Source: Pontibacter russatus (GTDB taxonomy: Bacteria > Bacteroidota > Bacteroidia > Cytophagales > Hymenobacteraceae). From it: 64,000 nucleotides of DNA. The number at the start of each line of letters is the position of its first letter. Positions within the stretch are counted from its first letter, which is position 1. This document shows, one piece after another, positions 19,501 to 27,004 of the stretch. The notes beneath the pieces were generated by a model. That model did not search any database. It saw nothing but the letters and a program-made list of their open reading frames with translations, and was not told where the DNA came from. The DNA lies in contig NZ_CP047984.1 of NCBI RefSeq assembly GCF_009931655.1, forward strand, positions 4,543,001-4,607,000, in the 5' to 3' direction. A program made the position numbers and the translations under genes.

Positions 19501-19723
19501 CCACTTCACCTCATCGCTTCCCATCCAGGTGCTGCGCGGCATGGCCCCCATCCTGCAGCCATATCTGGAGCCGGGCGTTAACGGCCCTGCTCCTGAAGCT
19601 CCCAAAACTCCGGAAGCCGACGGAAAATTGTTAGTGGTGCAGGGAGCGGAGGCTAAATCGGTGCAGCAAGAATCAGGGTTATACGCCCAGGCGGCAGACA
19701 GTACTCTTCACGCTGATTTTTAA
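16553..19723 (+). CDS. Large class A penicillin-binding protein (GT51 plus transpeptidase)
   Basis: A bifunctional peptidoglycan synthase, anchored in the inner membrane by one helix (about residues 20-42). The GT51 half carries IENRE (catalytic Glu, near 172), GGSTLATQMEKYR (near 213) and a KIVLAYVNSVPL motif. The transpeptidase half carries SxxK as GSTAK (near 503), SxN as KSIN (near 611) and KTG as GGKTGTGD (near 928). At 1056 residues it is longer than most class A PBPs; the extra sequence lies in a large insert between SxN and KTG and in the region before SxxK. It stands alone, with a 28-base hairpin downstream. Catalytic motifs look intact; the physiological niche is unknown. Confidence 0.85.
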   Translation: MVINNYVPTHRDRKERKRGSMLLWILLGMLLLFVGAALAFLMYEARTSRLQAREISRYAASLAYDLQPGLSDSVVYPGNGPFDKRLGYAQLPNLLNRGRQHGMEVAFQSCFSPSLLEYTSRGYFAPYQEKTQTGLNIIDSRGESVYQSLYPRLIYDSFEAVPSLVVQPLLFIENRELLDTARLYMNPAVDWGRFTKAILYEAARSVGLDYKSIGGSTLATQMEKYRHSPAGITTDPREKLRQMVSASVRAYQAGPETLPARQKIVLAYVNSVPLAAAPGFGEVHGLGDGVRVWFGADFDELNRLLRLPEAKGDTLLAQGLALRQVISLMIAQRRPSYYLRDGGRAELNALTGSYLRLLAANGYISPQLRDAGLAREVTFRDFNEDAPVTPKETDKGILMVRTHLSELLGTTLYDLDRLDLSATTTLQRDLQEQVSAYLSHLSDPAFADSVGLFGERLLSPAETRQVRYSFTLLERTPQGNMVRVQTDNTDQPFDINEGSKLELGSTAKLRVFVTYLQVVAEVHQRYAAQPQQALREALAKPQDNLTRWGLGYLLHAQDKSLPAMLRAATARRYSASPHEVFFTGGGQHTFHNFRSEDNGSNPTVREALLKSINLPFIRLMRDLVRYSTYQVVDNPAQLMQDVRDPRRREYLTRFADREGRMYLLRFWRKYNGKSPEERLDLFLSGLRQNPVRVAASHRYLYPETDSVSFEKLLHSRLPGERLTHARIMELYHRYGPDAYNLPDQGYIARVHPLELWLLSYLRRHPGAGWADVVEASKEERQGVYTWLFRTRFKYARDSRIRTMLELEAFRDMQERWEKLGYPFGSLVPSLATAIGSSGDRPAALAELMGIILNNGVRQKSVRIDNLHFAAGTPYETVLRPLAVEAEQVLAPEVAAAVREALTEVVDKGTARRLQGSFTGADGKLLAVGGKTGTGDNRLVTVSAGGHRLTSRAVNRTATFVFFLGDSHFGTLTAFVPGKQAAAFHFTSSLPIQVLRGMAPILQPYLEPGVNGPAPEAPKTPEADGKLLVVQGAEAKSVQQESGLYAQAADSTLHADF

Positions 19724-19741
19724 TACATAAGTGAGGGGTAT

Positions 19742-19805
19742 AACACTGGAGGCATATATAAACGGCAGCTCTTTGTTGCTGCCGTTTATATATGCCTCCA
19801 GTGTT
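19742..19805. terminator. 28-base perfect hairpin between convergent genes
   Basis: Positions 19742-19769 are exactly complementary to 19778-19805, with an 8-base loop (TCTTTGTT). It lies 18 bases after the PBP stop and before the convergent lipoprotein gene, so it probably terminates both. It is much longer and more perfect than a usual terminator and includes TATATA in each arm. Confidence 0.7.
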
Positions 19806-19889
19806 TACTTTAGTTGGGTTATGAGAAACTCAGGACATATAGCTGGTGCAGAGTTTATCGCCTGCTATATATTGGCCCCACAGGCATTA

Positions 19890-20771
19890 CTAATAATCAA
19901 GCTTATAGGCTACTACCCTGTTCTTGAGGAAGGTTGGCACCAGCACCAGTTGCTCATCCGCGATATAATCAATGTCAGCGGTGTTGGACTCTTCGCCCTT
20001 GGTGTCGAGCAGCAGGTGCTCCTTGCCGTTGCGGATCAAATAGATTTCCCCCTGCCAGCGGCTGGCGAGGTAGGTGCTGTCGTCGATGATGACCAGGCCG
20101 TCGCCCCCGGTTACTGTTTCATTCACGGGTTCGATGCTCTTGTCCTGCATGTTGTACTTGCGCAGTCCTTTTCCGTCTAGCACAAACAGCTCACCCGCCT
20201 CGTTAAAGGATAGCCCGTTGATGCCCTCCAGCCCTTCGGCTACGGTGATGACCTTTCCGTCCTCCAGCACATGCACGGTTCCTTTCGAGGAGTCGGTCAC
20301 GTAGATTTTCTCGCCGTCTGTTGCCGCATCGTTCAGGAAGGTGGCGCCCTGCACCGGATAGCGGTTTGCGATAGCGCTGTCGGCCACGTTTATCTCCACC
20401 ACCTCGTCGATGTCAGTGACGTAAAGCTTGCCGTCCAGCAGGGCCATGCCCTTCGGCGCGTTCAGCCCCGTTACCCACTTCAGCTGCGCAACGGTCCCGT
20501 CGGGCCGCAGCGTGGAGATAAAGCCTTCCCCGTCTTTGGTAGAGTGGTCGCCCTGGATGTTGCTGACATAGATGATATCGGCGTCTTTATCGTAGAGGGT
20601 CGATTCGGCTGTGGTCATCACCGTGTCGGTCTCCCAGGCCTTGGTGAGGGTGGGCTCCGCGGGTGCCTCGTTGGCGGCAGTTTCTGTTTCCAGGGTTTCC
20701 TTGTTTTCTGTGTCTCCGGAGCAGGAGTACAAGGCAGCAGCGAGGAACAGGAGCGAAAAGGAATTCTTCAT
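19890..20771 (-). CDS. SMP-30/gluconolactonase-like beta-propeller lipoprotein
   Basis: 293 residues with a lipoprotein signal (lipobox LYSC, C17), an acidic Glu/Thr linker, then repeated blades of the type GLNAPKGMALLDGKLYVTDI and GLEGINGLSFNEAGELFVLD. These resemble SMP-30/NHL-type six-bladed propellers. It is likely tethered in the periplasm or outer membrane. Known relatives are lactonases or sugar-binding proteins, but catalytic metal ligands cannot be assigned confidently, so activity is unproven. Monocistronic. Confidence 0.75.
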   Translation of the reverse strand: MKNSFSLLFLAAALYSCSGDTENKETLETETAANEAPAEPTLTKAWETDTVMTTAESTLYDKDADIIYVSNIQGDHSTKDGEGFISTLRPDGTVAQLKWVTGLNAPKGMALLDGKLYVTDIDEVVEINVADSAIANRYPVQGATFLNDAATDGEKIYVTDSSKGTVHVLEDGKVITVAEGLEGINGLSFNEAGELFVLDGKGLRKYNMQDKSIEPVNETVTGGDGLVIIDDSTYLASRWQGEIYLIRNGKEHLLLDTKGEESNTADIDYIADEQLVLVPTFLKNRVVAYKLDY

Positions 20772-20919
20772 AGTCAGTTGGTTTTAGCGTGAAAAAAGGT
20801 TTTAATATTCATATTACAAAATATTTTTGTCATACGGAAATCCGGCACCATCAGACAAAACTATGGCTTCTTTCTAATTTTCGGCATATACGGGTGAAGA
20901 TAATTGCCCGAGGAAGGGA

Positions 20920-21095
20920 TGCTTTCTGCCCGGACAAGCGCCGATGGCGCTGCCGCAGAGCAAAAACCCAGAGAGGAAGCAGGTCTATACAGGAACCGCC
21001 CCGCTGCATCTGTGGCAGACGGCAGCATGATTTACTGTGCCCTATAAGTTTTGAGTACCATATAAATTTGCTAATATGGCAGGAGGTTCAGTGTG
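20920..21095 (+). promoter_or_regulatory. Possible decayed cobalamin-riboswitch-like element
   Basis: In a 593-base gap the plus strand shows, in riboswitch order, AGGAAGCAGGT, then CAGGAACCGCCCCGC and GCATCTGT (compare the cobalamin core GGAACTGTCCCCGCAACTGT), then GCATGATTTACTGTGC (compare ATGCCACTGTG), then GGCAGGAGG at 21078-21086 (compare the B12 box CAGGAGACC). Spacing is plausible but several conserved bases differ and there is an insertion in the core. The next gene is not a recognised B12 gene. A relic or a coincidence are both possible. Confidence 0.3.
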
Positions 21096-21364
21096 GTTCT
21101 CCTGATGCCGCTGGTTCAGGCCTTTTCATAAACGCTGTGGCACGCTATACCGCAGACAACTCTGTAGGGCTGAGCCATATATAGCCAACCGAGCGTGGCG
21201 GGAGGGACGGAGGCTTTTCTATATATAAAGGCTGCTGTATCCAGTCCGGTGGGCAGTTATCGACAGGCAGAGCCATACGGAGATATGGCTGGAGGAAGGG
21301 CGCGCGGGAACCTGGCGCAGTAGCTTTTGCTGAGAATGAGTGGTCACAGAAAAATATAGACTTT

Positions 21365-22609
21365 ATGCAAGCTGTATCTACCCCCGAAACGGAACAGTCC
21401 GTTGCCTCTGCCCCCATTGTGAATCCGGCTGCCCCCCGTGTGCAGCGGGTCGCCTCGATTGATGTGTACCGGGGCTTCGTCATGCTGCTGATGATGGCGG
21501 AGGTGCTGTCGCTCCCCGCCGTGGCCGAAGCCCTGCCCGAAAGCTCGTTCTGGCGGTTCCTGGCGTTTCACCAAAGCCATGTGCCTTGGACGTGGCTCAG
21601 CCTGCACGACCTGATTCAGCCGTCCTTCACGTTTCTGGTAGGGGTGGTGCTGCCCTACTCCGTGGCCAGTCGCCTGGCGAAAGGGGCAATTTTCAAGTCT
21701 TTGTTGGGGCATGCCATCAAGCGCTCCCTGATCCTGATTTTCCTGGGTATTTTCCTGCGTTCGATGCATTCGGAGCAGACCAATTTCACGTTTGAGGATA
21801 CCCTTACCCAGATTGGCCTGGGCTATACCTTTCTGTTTATTTTAGGGTTTTACTCGCAGCGCGTGCAACTCGCGGCGCTCCTGCTCATTTTGGGTGGCTA
21901 TTGGCTGGCCTTTGCCCTGTACCCCTTGCCCGGCGCCGCCTTTGACTATATGGCCTCGGGCGTAACCCCCGACTGGGCGCACAACCTGAGCGGGTTCGCG
22001 GCGCACTGGAACAAAAACACGAACCTTGCCTGGGCTTTCGACCGCTGGTTCCTGAACCTCTTCCCCCGGGAGAGCCCCTTTCTGTACAATGGCGGCGGCT
22101 ATGCCACGCTGAGTTTTATCCCTACGCTGGGCACCATGATTCTGGGCCTGCTGGCGGGCAACAGGCTGAAGTCGGCTGGCACAGACAGGGAGAAGCTGAG
22201 GTTTTTTGTCATAACCGGCATGAGCCTGATGGCCTTCGGCGTGCTGCTGCACGTTACCGGCATCAACCCTGTCGTGAAGCGCATCTGGACCCCGGCGTGG
22301 ACTGTCTTCAGCGGGGGCATCTGTTTTCTGTTCCTGGCTTTCTTTTATGCTGTGATAGACGTGGCGCACCAGAAGAAATGGTCTTTCTTCCTGATGGTGA
22401 TCGGTGTCAACTCCATCGCCGCCTATGTCATCGCCGACGGCGGCATCAAAACGGTCATCATGGACTCGCTCTACATACATTTAGGCCAGAACTTCGATAA
22501 TGTGTTTGGTCCGGCCTATGCCACGCTGGTTGCCGGCGGGCTGGTGCTGTTATTCGAATGGCTGATTCTGTACTGGATGTATAAGAGGAGGATATTTATT
22601 AAAATATAG
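21365..22609 (+). CDS. NagX/HGSNAT-like multi-pass membrane protein (DUF5009 type)
   Basis: 414 residues with about ten membrane segments and the family hallmark RVASIDVYRGFVMLLM at residues 27-42. Known: homologues of heparan-alpha-glucosaminide N-acetyltransferase and bacterial NagX, often next to amino-sugar use genes. A possible role is acetyl transfer across the inner membrane onto a sugar. Nothing in the neighbourhood confirms the substrate. Monocistronic. Confidence 0.8.
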   Translation: MQAVSTPETEQSVASAPIVNPAAPRVQRVASIDVYRGFVMLLMMAEVLSLPAVAEALPESSFWRFLAFHQSHVPWTWLSLHDLIQPSFTFLVGVVLPYSVASRLAKGAIFKSLLGHAIKRSLILIFLGIFLRSMHSEQTNFTFEDTLTQIGLGYTFLFILGFYSQRVQLAALLLILGGYWLAFALYPLPGAAFDYMASGVTPDWAHNLSGFAAHWNKNTNLAWAFDRWFLNLFPRESPFLYNGGGYATLSFIPTLGTMILGLLAGNRLKSAGTDREKLRFFVITGMSLMAFGVLLHVTGINPVVKRIWTPAWTVFSGGICFLFLAFFYAVIDVAHQKKWSFFLMVIGVNSIAAYVIADGGIKTVIMDSLYIHLGQNFDNVFGPAYATLVAGGLVLLFEWLILYWMYKRRIFIKI

Positions 22610-23017
22610 AAAAAGCGCAGGATGCAGGATGGCTAATTGCATAGTTATTTCCTATTGCTTCCTTTGCTTAAGATTTCCAAAAATTAGCAGTATCCCGGTA
22701 AAGTTATCGGCTGTGGCAGCAATGCTGTAGCCAATAAGGACACCATACGCATCTGAATCTGCGCCCAGTTATGTGAGGCGTGACCGGATGACACAGAACG
22801 CAAGAATGACAATTCCTTTTGTGTATCTGAGGGACCTGTTCGTACTTTCCAGGAGCACCATAATATAGATGAATCGTTCCGGTTTTAGAAAAATGTTTTT
22901 CAATCCCTCTGAGGAAGGAGGAGGCGTATATAGTGGCCGTAATTGAATAGCTTTAAAATTTACGTATTAGAAGTTAAGAAGCGCTTCTCCGCCTGATGGT
23001 AAAGGTGCGCTAACAAC
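22610..23017. other. Intergenic region without a supported gene
   Basis: About 400 bases downstream of the NagX-like gene. No open frame with recognisable features and no clear hairpin until the terminator at 23019. Confidence 0.5.
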
Positions 23018-23018
23018 A

Positions 23019-23059
23019 AAAATCCCCGTATCGAGGGCAGTGCCGGATGCGGGGATTTT
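23019..23059 (-). terminator. Terminator downstream of the csbD pseudogene
   Basis: AAAATCCCCG (23019-23028) and CGGGGATTTT (23050-23059) form a 10-base stem with a 21-base loop and T runs on both strands. It lies 16 bases after the csbD stop. Confidence 0.7.
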
Positions 23060-23074
23060 GTAGCGTTTAATGGC

Positions 23075-23265
23075 TTATAAGGAGTCTATCCATTTCTTCA
23101 TTTCGCCTTTCGCTTTGCCGGTTTTCTGCTGTAGCCTGCCCAGCCACTCGTCTTGCTTACCTTCTTCATAGGTCATGTCATCATCGGTCAGGTTACCATA
23201 CTGTTGCTTCACTTTCCCTTCAACTCGTTCCAGTTGCCCCGGGTTCTGTATTCTGTCTCGTCCAT
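23075..23265 (-). pseudogene. csbD-family stress-protein gene broken by a one-base deletion
   Basis: The minus strand from the ATG at 23265 reads MDETEYRTRGNWNELKGK and then a TGA. Skipping one base restores KQQYGNLTDDDMTYEEGK and continues to KKWIDSL and a TAA at 23075, giving about 63 residues, the normal size of CsbD-like proteins (small hydrophilic general-stress proteins). The second copy near 38.3 kb has AAAGATGAAG where this one has AAAGTGAAG, so one A is missing. A sequencing error is the main alternative. Confidence 0.8.
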
Positions 23266-23880
23266 GGTTGGTTTTCTTTAGTGTATAAGACGCATATAGT
23301 TTTACGTGCCTGGTGTGGGAGCGTTATGTAGGGCTCTACTGAAAATCTTTCCCTATGAGGAGCGGGGCCTGCATGAGTTACAGAATGAAAGGCAAAGCAG
23401 AATAATGTTTAAACAGTGGTAAGTAAGGGCTCATTCATTAGATGGCTATGTATTGTTTATTCAGAAAACCTTTTGCATATTTGGTGAGTAATGGCAGTAG
23501 GGCGGCGTATGGTTGGTACAGCAGGCCAAACAGAAAAAAGCATGCCGTTGTGCCATTACGTGCTTCTAGACAGTGTGGAGTGCTTCTGCTCTTCTGCTAA
23601 AATTCATATTGCCGCCTTATCAGCCGCCAACGAGCGTTCGCTACCTTGAAAACAATACTTAAGCCTAAAATTACCCTGATAGGGTGCGGTATTGTTTTGC
23701 TTTTGTTCCAGTGAATAACGTTTCACCATCTTAACACCAACGTATGAAGAAAATTTACACTACATCTCAGGTGCGCCCCAAGCGCACCTGAGATGTAGTC
23801 CATCACAAAAGAAAAGGTTCGTCATACTTCTGGCCGCCTTATGCTTGGCGCAGGGGGCGGAAGCCTCTTCGCTGCCTGGC
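23186..23880. repeat. Left copy of a 0.7-kb diverged direct repeat
   Basis: Contains the 5' part of csbD, the csbD-susC intergenic region and the first codons of susC. The same order and orientation recur at 38308-38998, with long identical blocks such as AAACCTTTTGCATATTTG-type stretches, AGCAGGCCAAACAGAAAAA and ATTACGTGCTTCTA, and scattered substitutions. The two copies bracket about 14.4 kb of accessory DNA. Confidence 0.85.
23744..23880 (+). pseudogene. 5' fragment of a susC gene, disrupted by a palindrome
   Basis: Begins ATGAAGAAAATTTACACTAC, identical to the start of the intact susC at 38861, encoding MKKIYTTSQVRPKRT, then hits TGA. The remaining signal-peptide region (like FAILLAALCLAQGAEA) is still recognisable but out of frame. 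Homology stops at 23880, where an IS5-type fragment begins. Just after codon 15 the sequence has become a perfect 16-base inverted repeat (23760-23775 / 23783-23798). Confidence 0.85.
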
Positions 23881-24222
23881 TCCCGTCGAACTGGACTGAG
23901 GAGAGGTCCAGCAGCCTGCGTTTACTTTCGATAAATTCACCCGTACCTTTCTCAGGCTGCCATCCCCTGTTCACTTCTTGAAGTGGTGGTACATCCCTTG
24001 CCAGCTCATCGGCCTGCCCCCGCAGAACTCCTTGGTGGGCACTCTCGCCACTAGCGGCCCGTCTTGAGCCTGTAGAGAATGGCCGACACAAGCGCTGCAG
24101 GTTCCACCTGTAGCTTAGAGCCTCTTCTACCAACACTCAGGAGAGGAACTATCCAACGATTTATGCTATCTTCGCTCAGGACTTCCGTTGAACTAGATTC
24201 AGGTGTAAAACGTCTTTGCAAA
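23881..24222 (-). pseudogene. Decayed N-terminal fragment of an IS5-family transposase
   Basis: The minus strand reads EVLSEDSINRWIVPLLSVG, then AILYRLKTGR, a TAG in place of Gln, WREC, then after a frame change PMSWQGMYHHFKK, a TGA, GDGSLRKVRVNLSK, another frame change and LLDLSSVQFDGS. This is the N-terminal part of an IS5-family DDE transposase with two stops and two frameshifts, joined directly to the susC fragment. A second IS5-family element sits 42 bases away. Confidence 0.75.
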
Positions 24223-24264
24223 CATTCTTACTTGCATAGTTCTTTGGAAGTTAGTAAACTCTAA

Positions 24265-25144
24265 GAGCATGTTTAAATTTTAGTCAGCATTAAAAAAAGA
24301 GCGAGTCAGTCCGTAAGTTAAAAGTGACCAAACTATCAAGCTTATGGAATCTCAGTACAAGAGACTTACTGACTCGCAATGGGAAGTGGTTTGGCAATCG
24401 TTGCCTATAGAGAGAAAACGCAAACACTCGCTGCGAGTTATAGTGGACGCTATTTTTTACATGCTCCGGGTGGCCGGCCAGTGGCGCAACCTGCCTGAGG
24501 GGCTTTTCCCCAAGTGGCAACTGGTGTATTACTACTTCGACAAGTGGCAGGCGGACGGCACGCTGGAGAGGCTCAACTTCACGCTCAACATCAGGGAGCG
24601 CAACAGGCAGGGCAAAGAAGCCTCGCCGAGTCTGCTGAGCATTGACTCGCAGCCTGTTAAAGTGGCTCCTTTTGTGTCTGGGGAGACGGGCGTGGACTGC
24701 AACAAGAAGGTCAATGGAAGAAAGCGGCACCTGATCACCGACACCCTGGGGCTGGTGTGGGGCGTGGTGGTGCACAGCGCCAACAAGGCCGATGGGGCGC
24801 TGGCCGGGCGGGTGGTGGCCCCGCTCAGGGGGTACCTGCACCGGATGGAGAAGATACTGGCCGATGCGGCCTATGAGCAGGTGTTCATGGAGTGGGTGAG
24901 CGAAAACCTGCTGGGAGTGGAACTGGAGATAAGCTCCAAACCACCGGGCACAGCGGGCTTTGTGCCCGTCAAGTGGCGATGGGTGACAGAGCGGGCTTTC
25001 GGCATGTTCAACTTCTTCAGAAGGCTCGATAAGGACCATGAAAAAACACCCCGAAGCGCCGAAAGCTGGGTGCTGTGGCATAGCTGCCAAATTATATTGA
25101 ACAGATAAAATTGAAAATCAGGCAATTAAAATTTAAACACGCTC
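24265..25144 (+). mobile_element. Intact IS5-family insertion sequence, 880 bp
   Basis: Terminal inverted repeats begin GAGCATGTTTAAATTTTA (left) and, reading inward from 25144, GAGCGTGTTTAAATTTTA (right). Both sides are flanked by TAA (24262-24264 and 25145-25147), the 3-base target duplication typical of IS5/IS1031-type elements. One intact transposase fills it. The uniform ends and open frame suggest a recent insertion compared with the other IS pieces nearby. Confidence 0.9.
24344..25108 (+). CDS. IS5-family DDE transposase
   Basis: 254 residues. The DDE triad is visible: D101 in LSIDSQPVK, D174 in ILADAAYE and E216 in VTERAFGMF, with the Y-(2)-R-(3)-E-like region around WRWVTERAFG. The N-terminal part has DAIFYMLRVAGQWRNLP, the family's helix-turn-helix/DUF4096-like region. 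Single frame without programmed frameshift. It belongs to the IS at 24265-25144 and is probably active. Confidence 0.93.
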   Translation: MESQYKRLTDSQWEVVWQSLPIERKRKHSLRVIVDAIFYMLRVAGQWRNLPEGLFPKWQLVYYYFDKWQADGTLERLNFTLNIRERNRQGKEASPSLLSIDSQPVKVAPFVSGETGVDCNKKVNGRKRHLITDTLGLVWGVVVHSANKADGALAGRVVAPLRGYLHRMEKILADAAYEQVFMEWVSENLLGVELEISSKPPGTAGFVPVKWRWVTERAFGMFNFFRRLDKDHEKTPRSAESWVLWHSCQIILNR

Positions 25145-25225
25145 TAAACAGATTCAATGGTATCAACATTTATTTTTATAATTTGGGCAGAGAAAAAAAA
25201 TATTTTAACTTTTTGCAAACACATC

Positions 25226-26491
25226 ATGAGAACACAACTTTTTGTTATTCTATTCCTTGTTATAGAAGTTGCAGAGGCCCAGAACGCCACAGGAGTTAAG
25301 TTTGAGCAGGGGCTCAGCTGGGCGCAGGTCCAGGAAAAGGCAAAGCAGGAAAATAAATACATCTTCGTGGACGTGTTCACCACTTGGTGCGGTCCCTGCA
25401 AGCTGATGGACAGGGATGTCTTCCCCCGGCAGAAGGTCGGCGAGTTCTTCAACGCTTACTTCATAAGTGTCAAAGTCCAGGCGGACACTACCGAGAAGGA
25501 CACGGAAGAAGTGAGAAAGTGGCACGAGGCTGCTCGGGCCTTGGCCAAGGCCTACAACATCAGCAGTTACCCCACCTTTCTCTTTTTTGACCCAGAAGGA
25601 GAGCTTGTCCACAGGCTGAACGGGGGCTCACCCACCGGGGAGGAGTTCATAGCAAAGGCAGAAGCCGCCCTGGGCGGGTACCACAGGCAGAAGCGGCAGT
25701 TCCAGACCGGGGAAAGAGACCCGGCGTTCCTCTTAGGGCTAATCAAGTCAGCGCAGCTGATGAATGACAGGGAAACGCTTCCCGCCGTCACGAACGAGTA
25801 CCTGGCAACCCAGCAGGATCTCCTGACCGAGGAGAACCTGAGGCTCATCTCCACGGCAACCGCCAGAACGACAGACCCGGGCTTTGCGGTTCTAAGAGAC
25901 CGCGCCGACAGGGCCGACTCGGTTTTAGGGGAGGGGACGAGCAGAGAAATAGTCAGGACGGTTGTCTTTGACGAGCTGGTTTTTCCGCACCTGAAAATCA
26001 ACGGCGTCAAGAAGGACTATGGCGGCGGGATGGTCTCCTATTCGGGCGAGGTGAACAAAGACGTGGACTGGGAGGAAATAGAAAAGAGGCTGAACCTGGA
26101 GTTCCCGGATCTGGCAGAGGAAATAATGGTGACTTCAAAGCCCATGTATTACAAGTGGCTGCAGGACTGGCCGGCGTTTGTCAGCAGCGTTTCTTCATAC
26201 AGAAGCAAAATAGACAAAACCCGGCTGAACAGCTACGCCAACGACGTCTTCCTCTTTAGCGAGGACCCGCAAAGCCTGAGACAGGCTTTGGGCTGGTCAA
26301 GAGGTACGTTAGTGGGGGACAATAAGAAGAACCCCCTTTTCTTGTCCACCTATGCGAATTTGTTGTACAAGACAGGAAAGAAGGAGGAGGCCATAAAAGT
26401 CATGGAAGAAGCGGCTGAGCTGGCAGGAGAGGGAGGAGGCCACCTGACGGAGGTTATCGCCAAAATGAAGAGTGGCAAGGAAACATGGTGA
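25226..26491 (+). CDS. Periplasmic thioredoxin-fold protein with long C-terminal region
   Basis: 421 residues from the ATG at 25226 (MRTQLFVILFLVIEVAEAQ is a signal peptide; an upstream in-frame start at 25157 would bury it). The thioredoxin domain, about residues 25-150, holds WCGPC (C55, C58) and the cis-Pro loop SSYPTFLFF. The remaining 270 residues resemble helical TPR-like repeats, ending GKKEEAIKVMEEAAELA. Likely a periplasmic reductase or chaperone with a protein-binding tail. The IS5 element ends 82 bases upstream and may have replaced its promoter. Confidence 0.8.
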   Translation: MRTQLFVILFLVIEVAEAQNATGVKFEQGLSWAQVQEKAKQENKYIFVDVFTTWCGPCKLMDRDVFPRQKVGEFFNAYFISVKVQADTTEKDTEEVRKWHEAARALAKAYNISSYPTFLFFDPEGELVHRLNGGSPTGEEFIAKAEAALGGYHRQKRQFQTGERDPAFLLGLIKSAQLMNDRETLPAVTNEYLATQQDLLTEENLRLISTATARTTDPGFAVLRDRADRADSVLGEGTSREIVRTVVFDELVFPHLKINGVKKDYGGGMVSYSGEVNKDVDWEEIEKRLNLEFPDLAEEIMVTSKPMYYKWLQDWPAFVSSVSSYRSKIDKTRLNSYANDVFLFSEDPQSLRQALGWSRGTLVGDNKKNPLFLSTYANLLYKTGKKEEAIKVMEEAAELAGEGGGHLTEVIAKMKSGKETW

Positions 26492-26579
26492 TTAAGAAGA
26501 TTAATCAATGCTAACATGGAGTTATTACCTTTGACTGGAGGGACTTTGATAGGCGGATTTAGGTATATCATTAAATTTG

Positions 26580-26806
26580 ACTGTTATAAGCAAACGCGTG
26601 TTTGATGCCGCCTTCAAGCGTATGGCCATTGACCTCTGCTATCCGAGAGGATCGGTGAAGAAGTGGCAGATGAGTTGGGCACCGATCCCGGCAGGCCGAG
26701 CAAATGGTGGCAAAGGGAGGCCGCACCCGTCAAATCCGTTGAAGGACTCTCACAGGAGCAGAAAGAAATTAGAAGGCTGCAAAAGGAGGCACTATCTTAA
26801 AAGTCA
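26580..26806 (+). pseudogene. Relic of an IS3-family orfA
   Basis: One frame reads KRVFDAAFKRMAIDLCY and SVK, then a shifted frame continues VADELGTDPGRPSKWWQRE, APVKSVEGLSQEQKEIRRLQ and stops. Together they make the helix-turn-helix and coiled-coil of an IS3-type OrfA, broken by at least one frameshift and with no orfB after it. Confidence 0.7.
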
Positions 26807-27004
26807 AGGGTTTGACTTAACTTTTTCTTATCTTTATCTCACCTGAAAGAGAGTTCCTAGCCGACAGGTGCTGGATGCTCATCTTGTGTAGCCCTACTTG
26901 GCGGGGCTACATTGTTTCGGTCTGTTGCGCAGACACCTGAAAGAGAGGTTCCGGCTTCCAGGCTTTGGATTTCTTCCTTTGTTTCCTGCCGCTGGTGTTT
27001 TCCT

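Noticed and set aside
17786..19504. 572-codon minus-strand open frame opposite the PBP gene
   Set aside because: Antisense to intact transpeptidase motifs; composition is that of a shadow frame.
21061..21120. B12-box-like sequence on the minus strand (CATCAGGAGAACC)
   Set aside because: On that strand it would precede rather than follow the core-like segment, so the order is wrong for a riboswitch; only the plus-strand arrangement was kept.
23822..24136. 104-codon minus-strand frame that could be called a hypothetical gene
   Set aside because: It spans the junction of the susC fragment and an IS5 transposase relic and reads the relic partly in the wrong frame.
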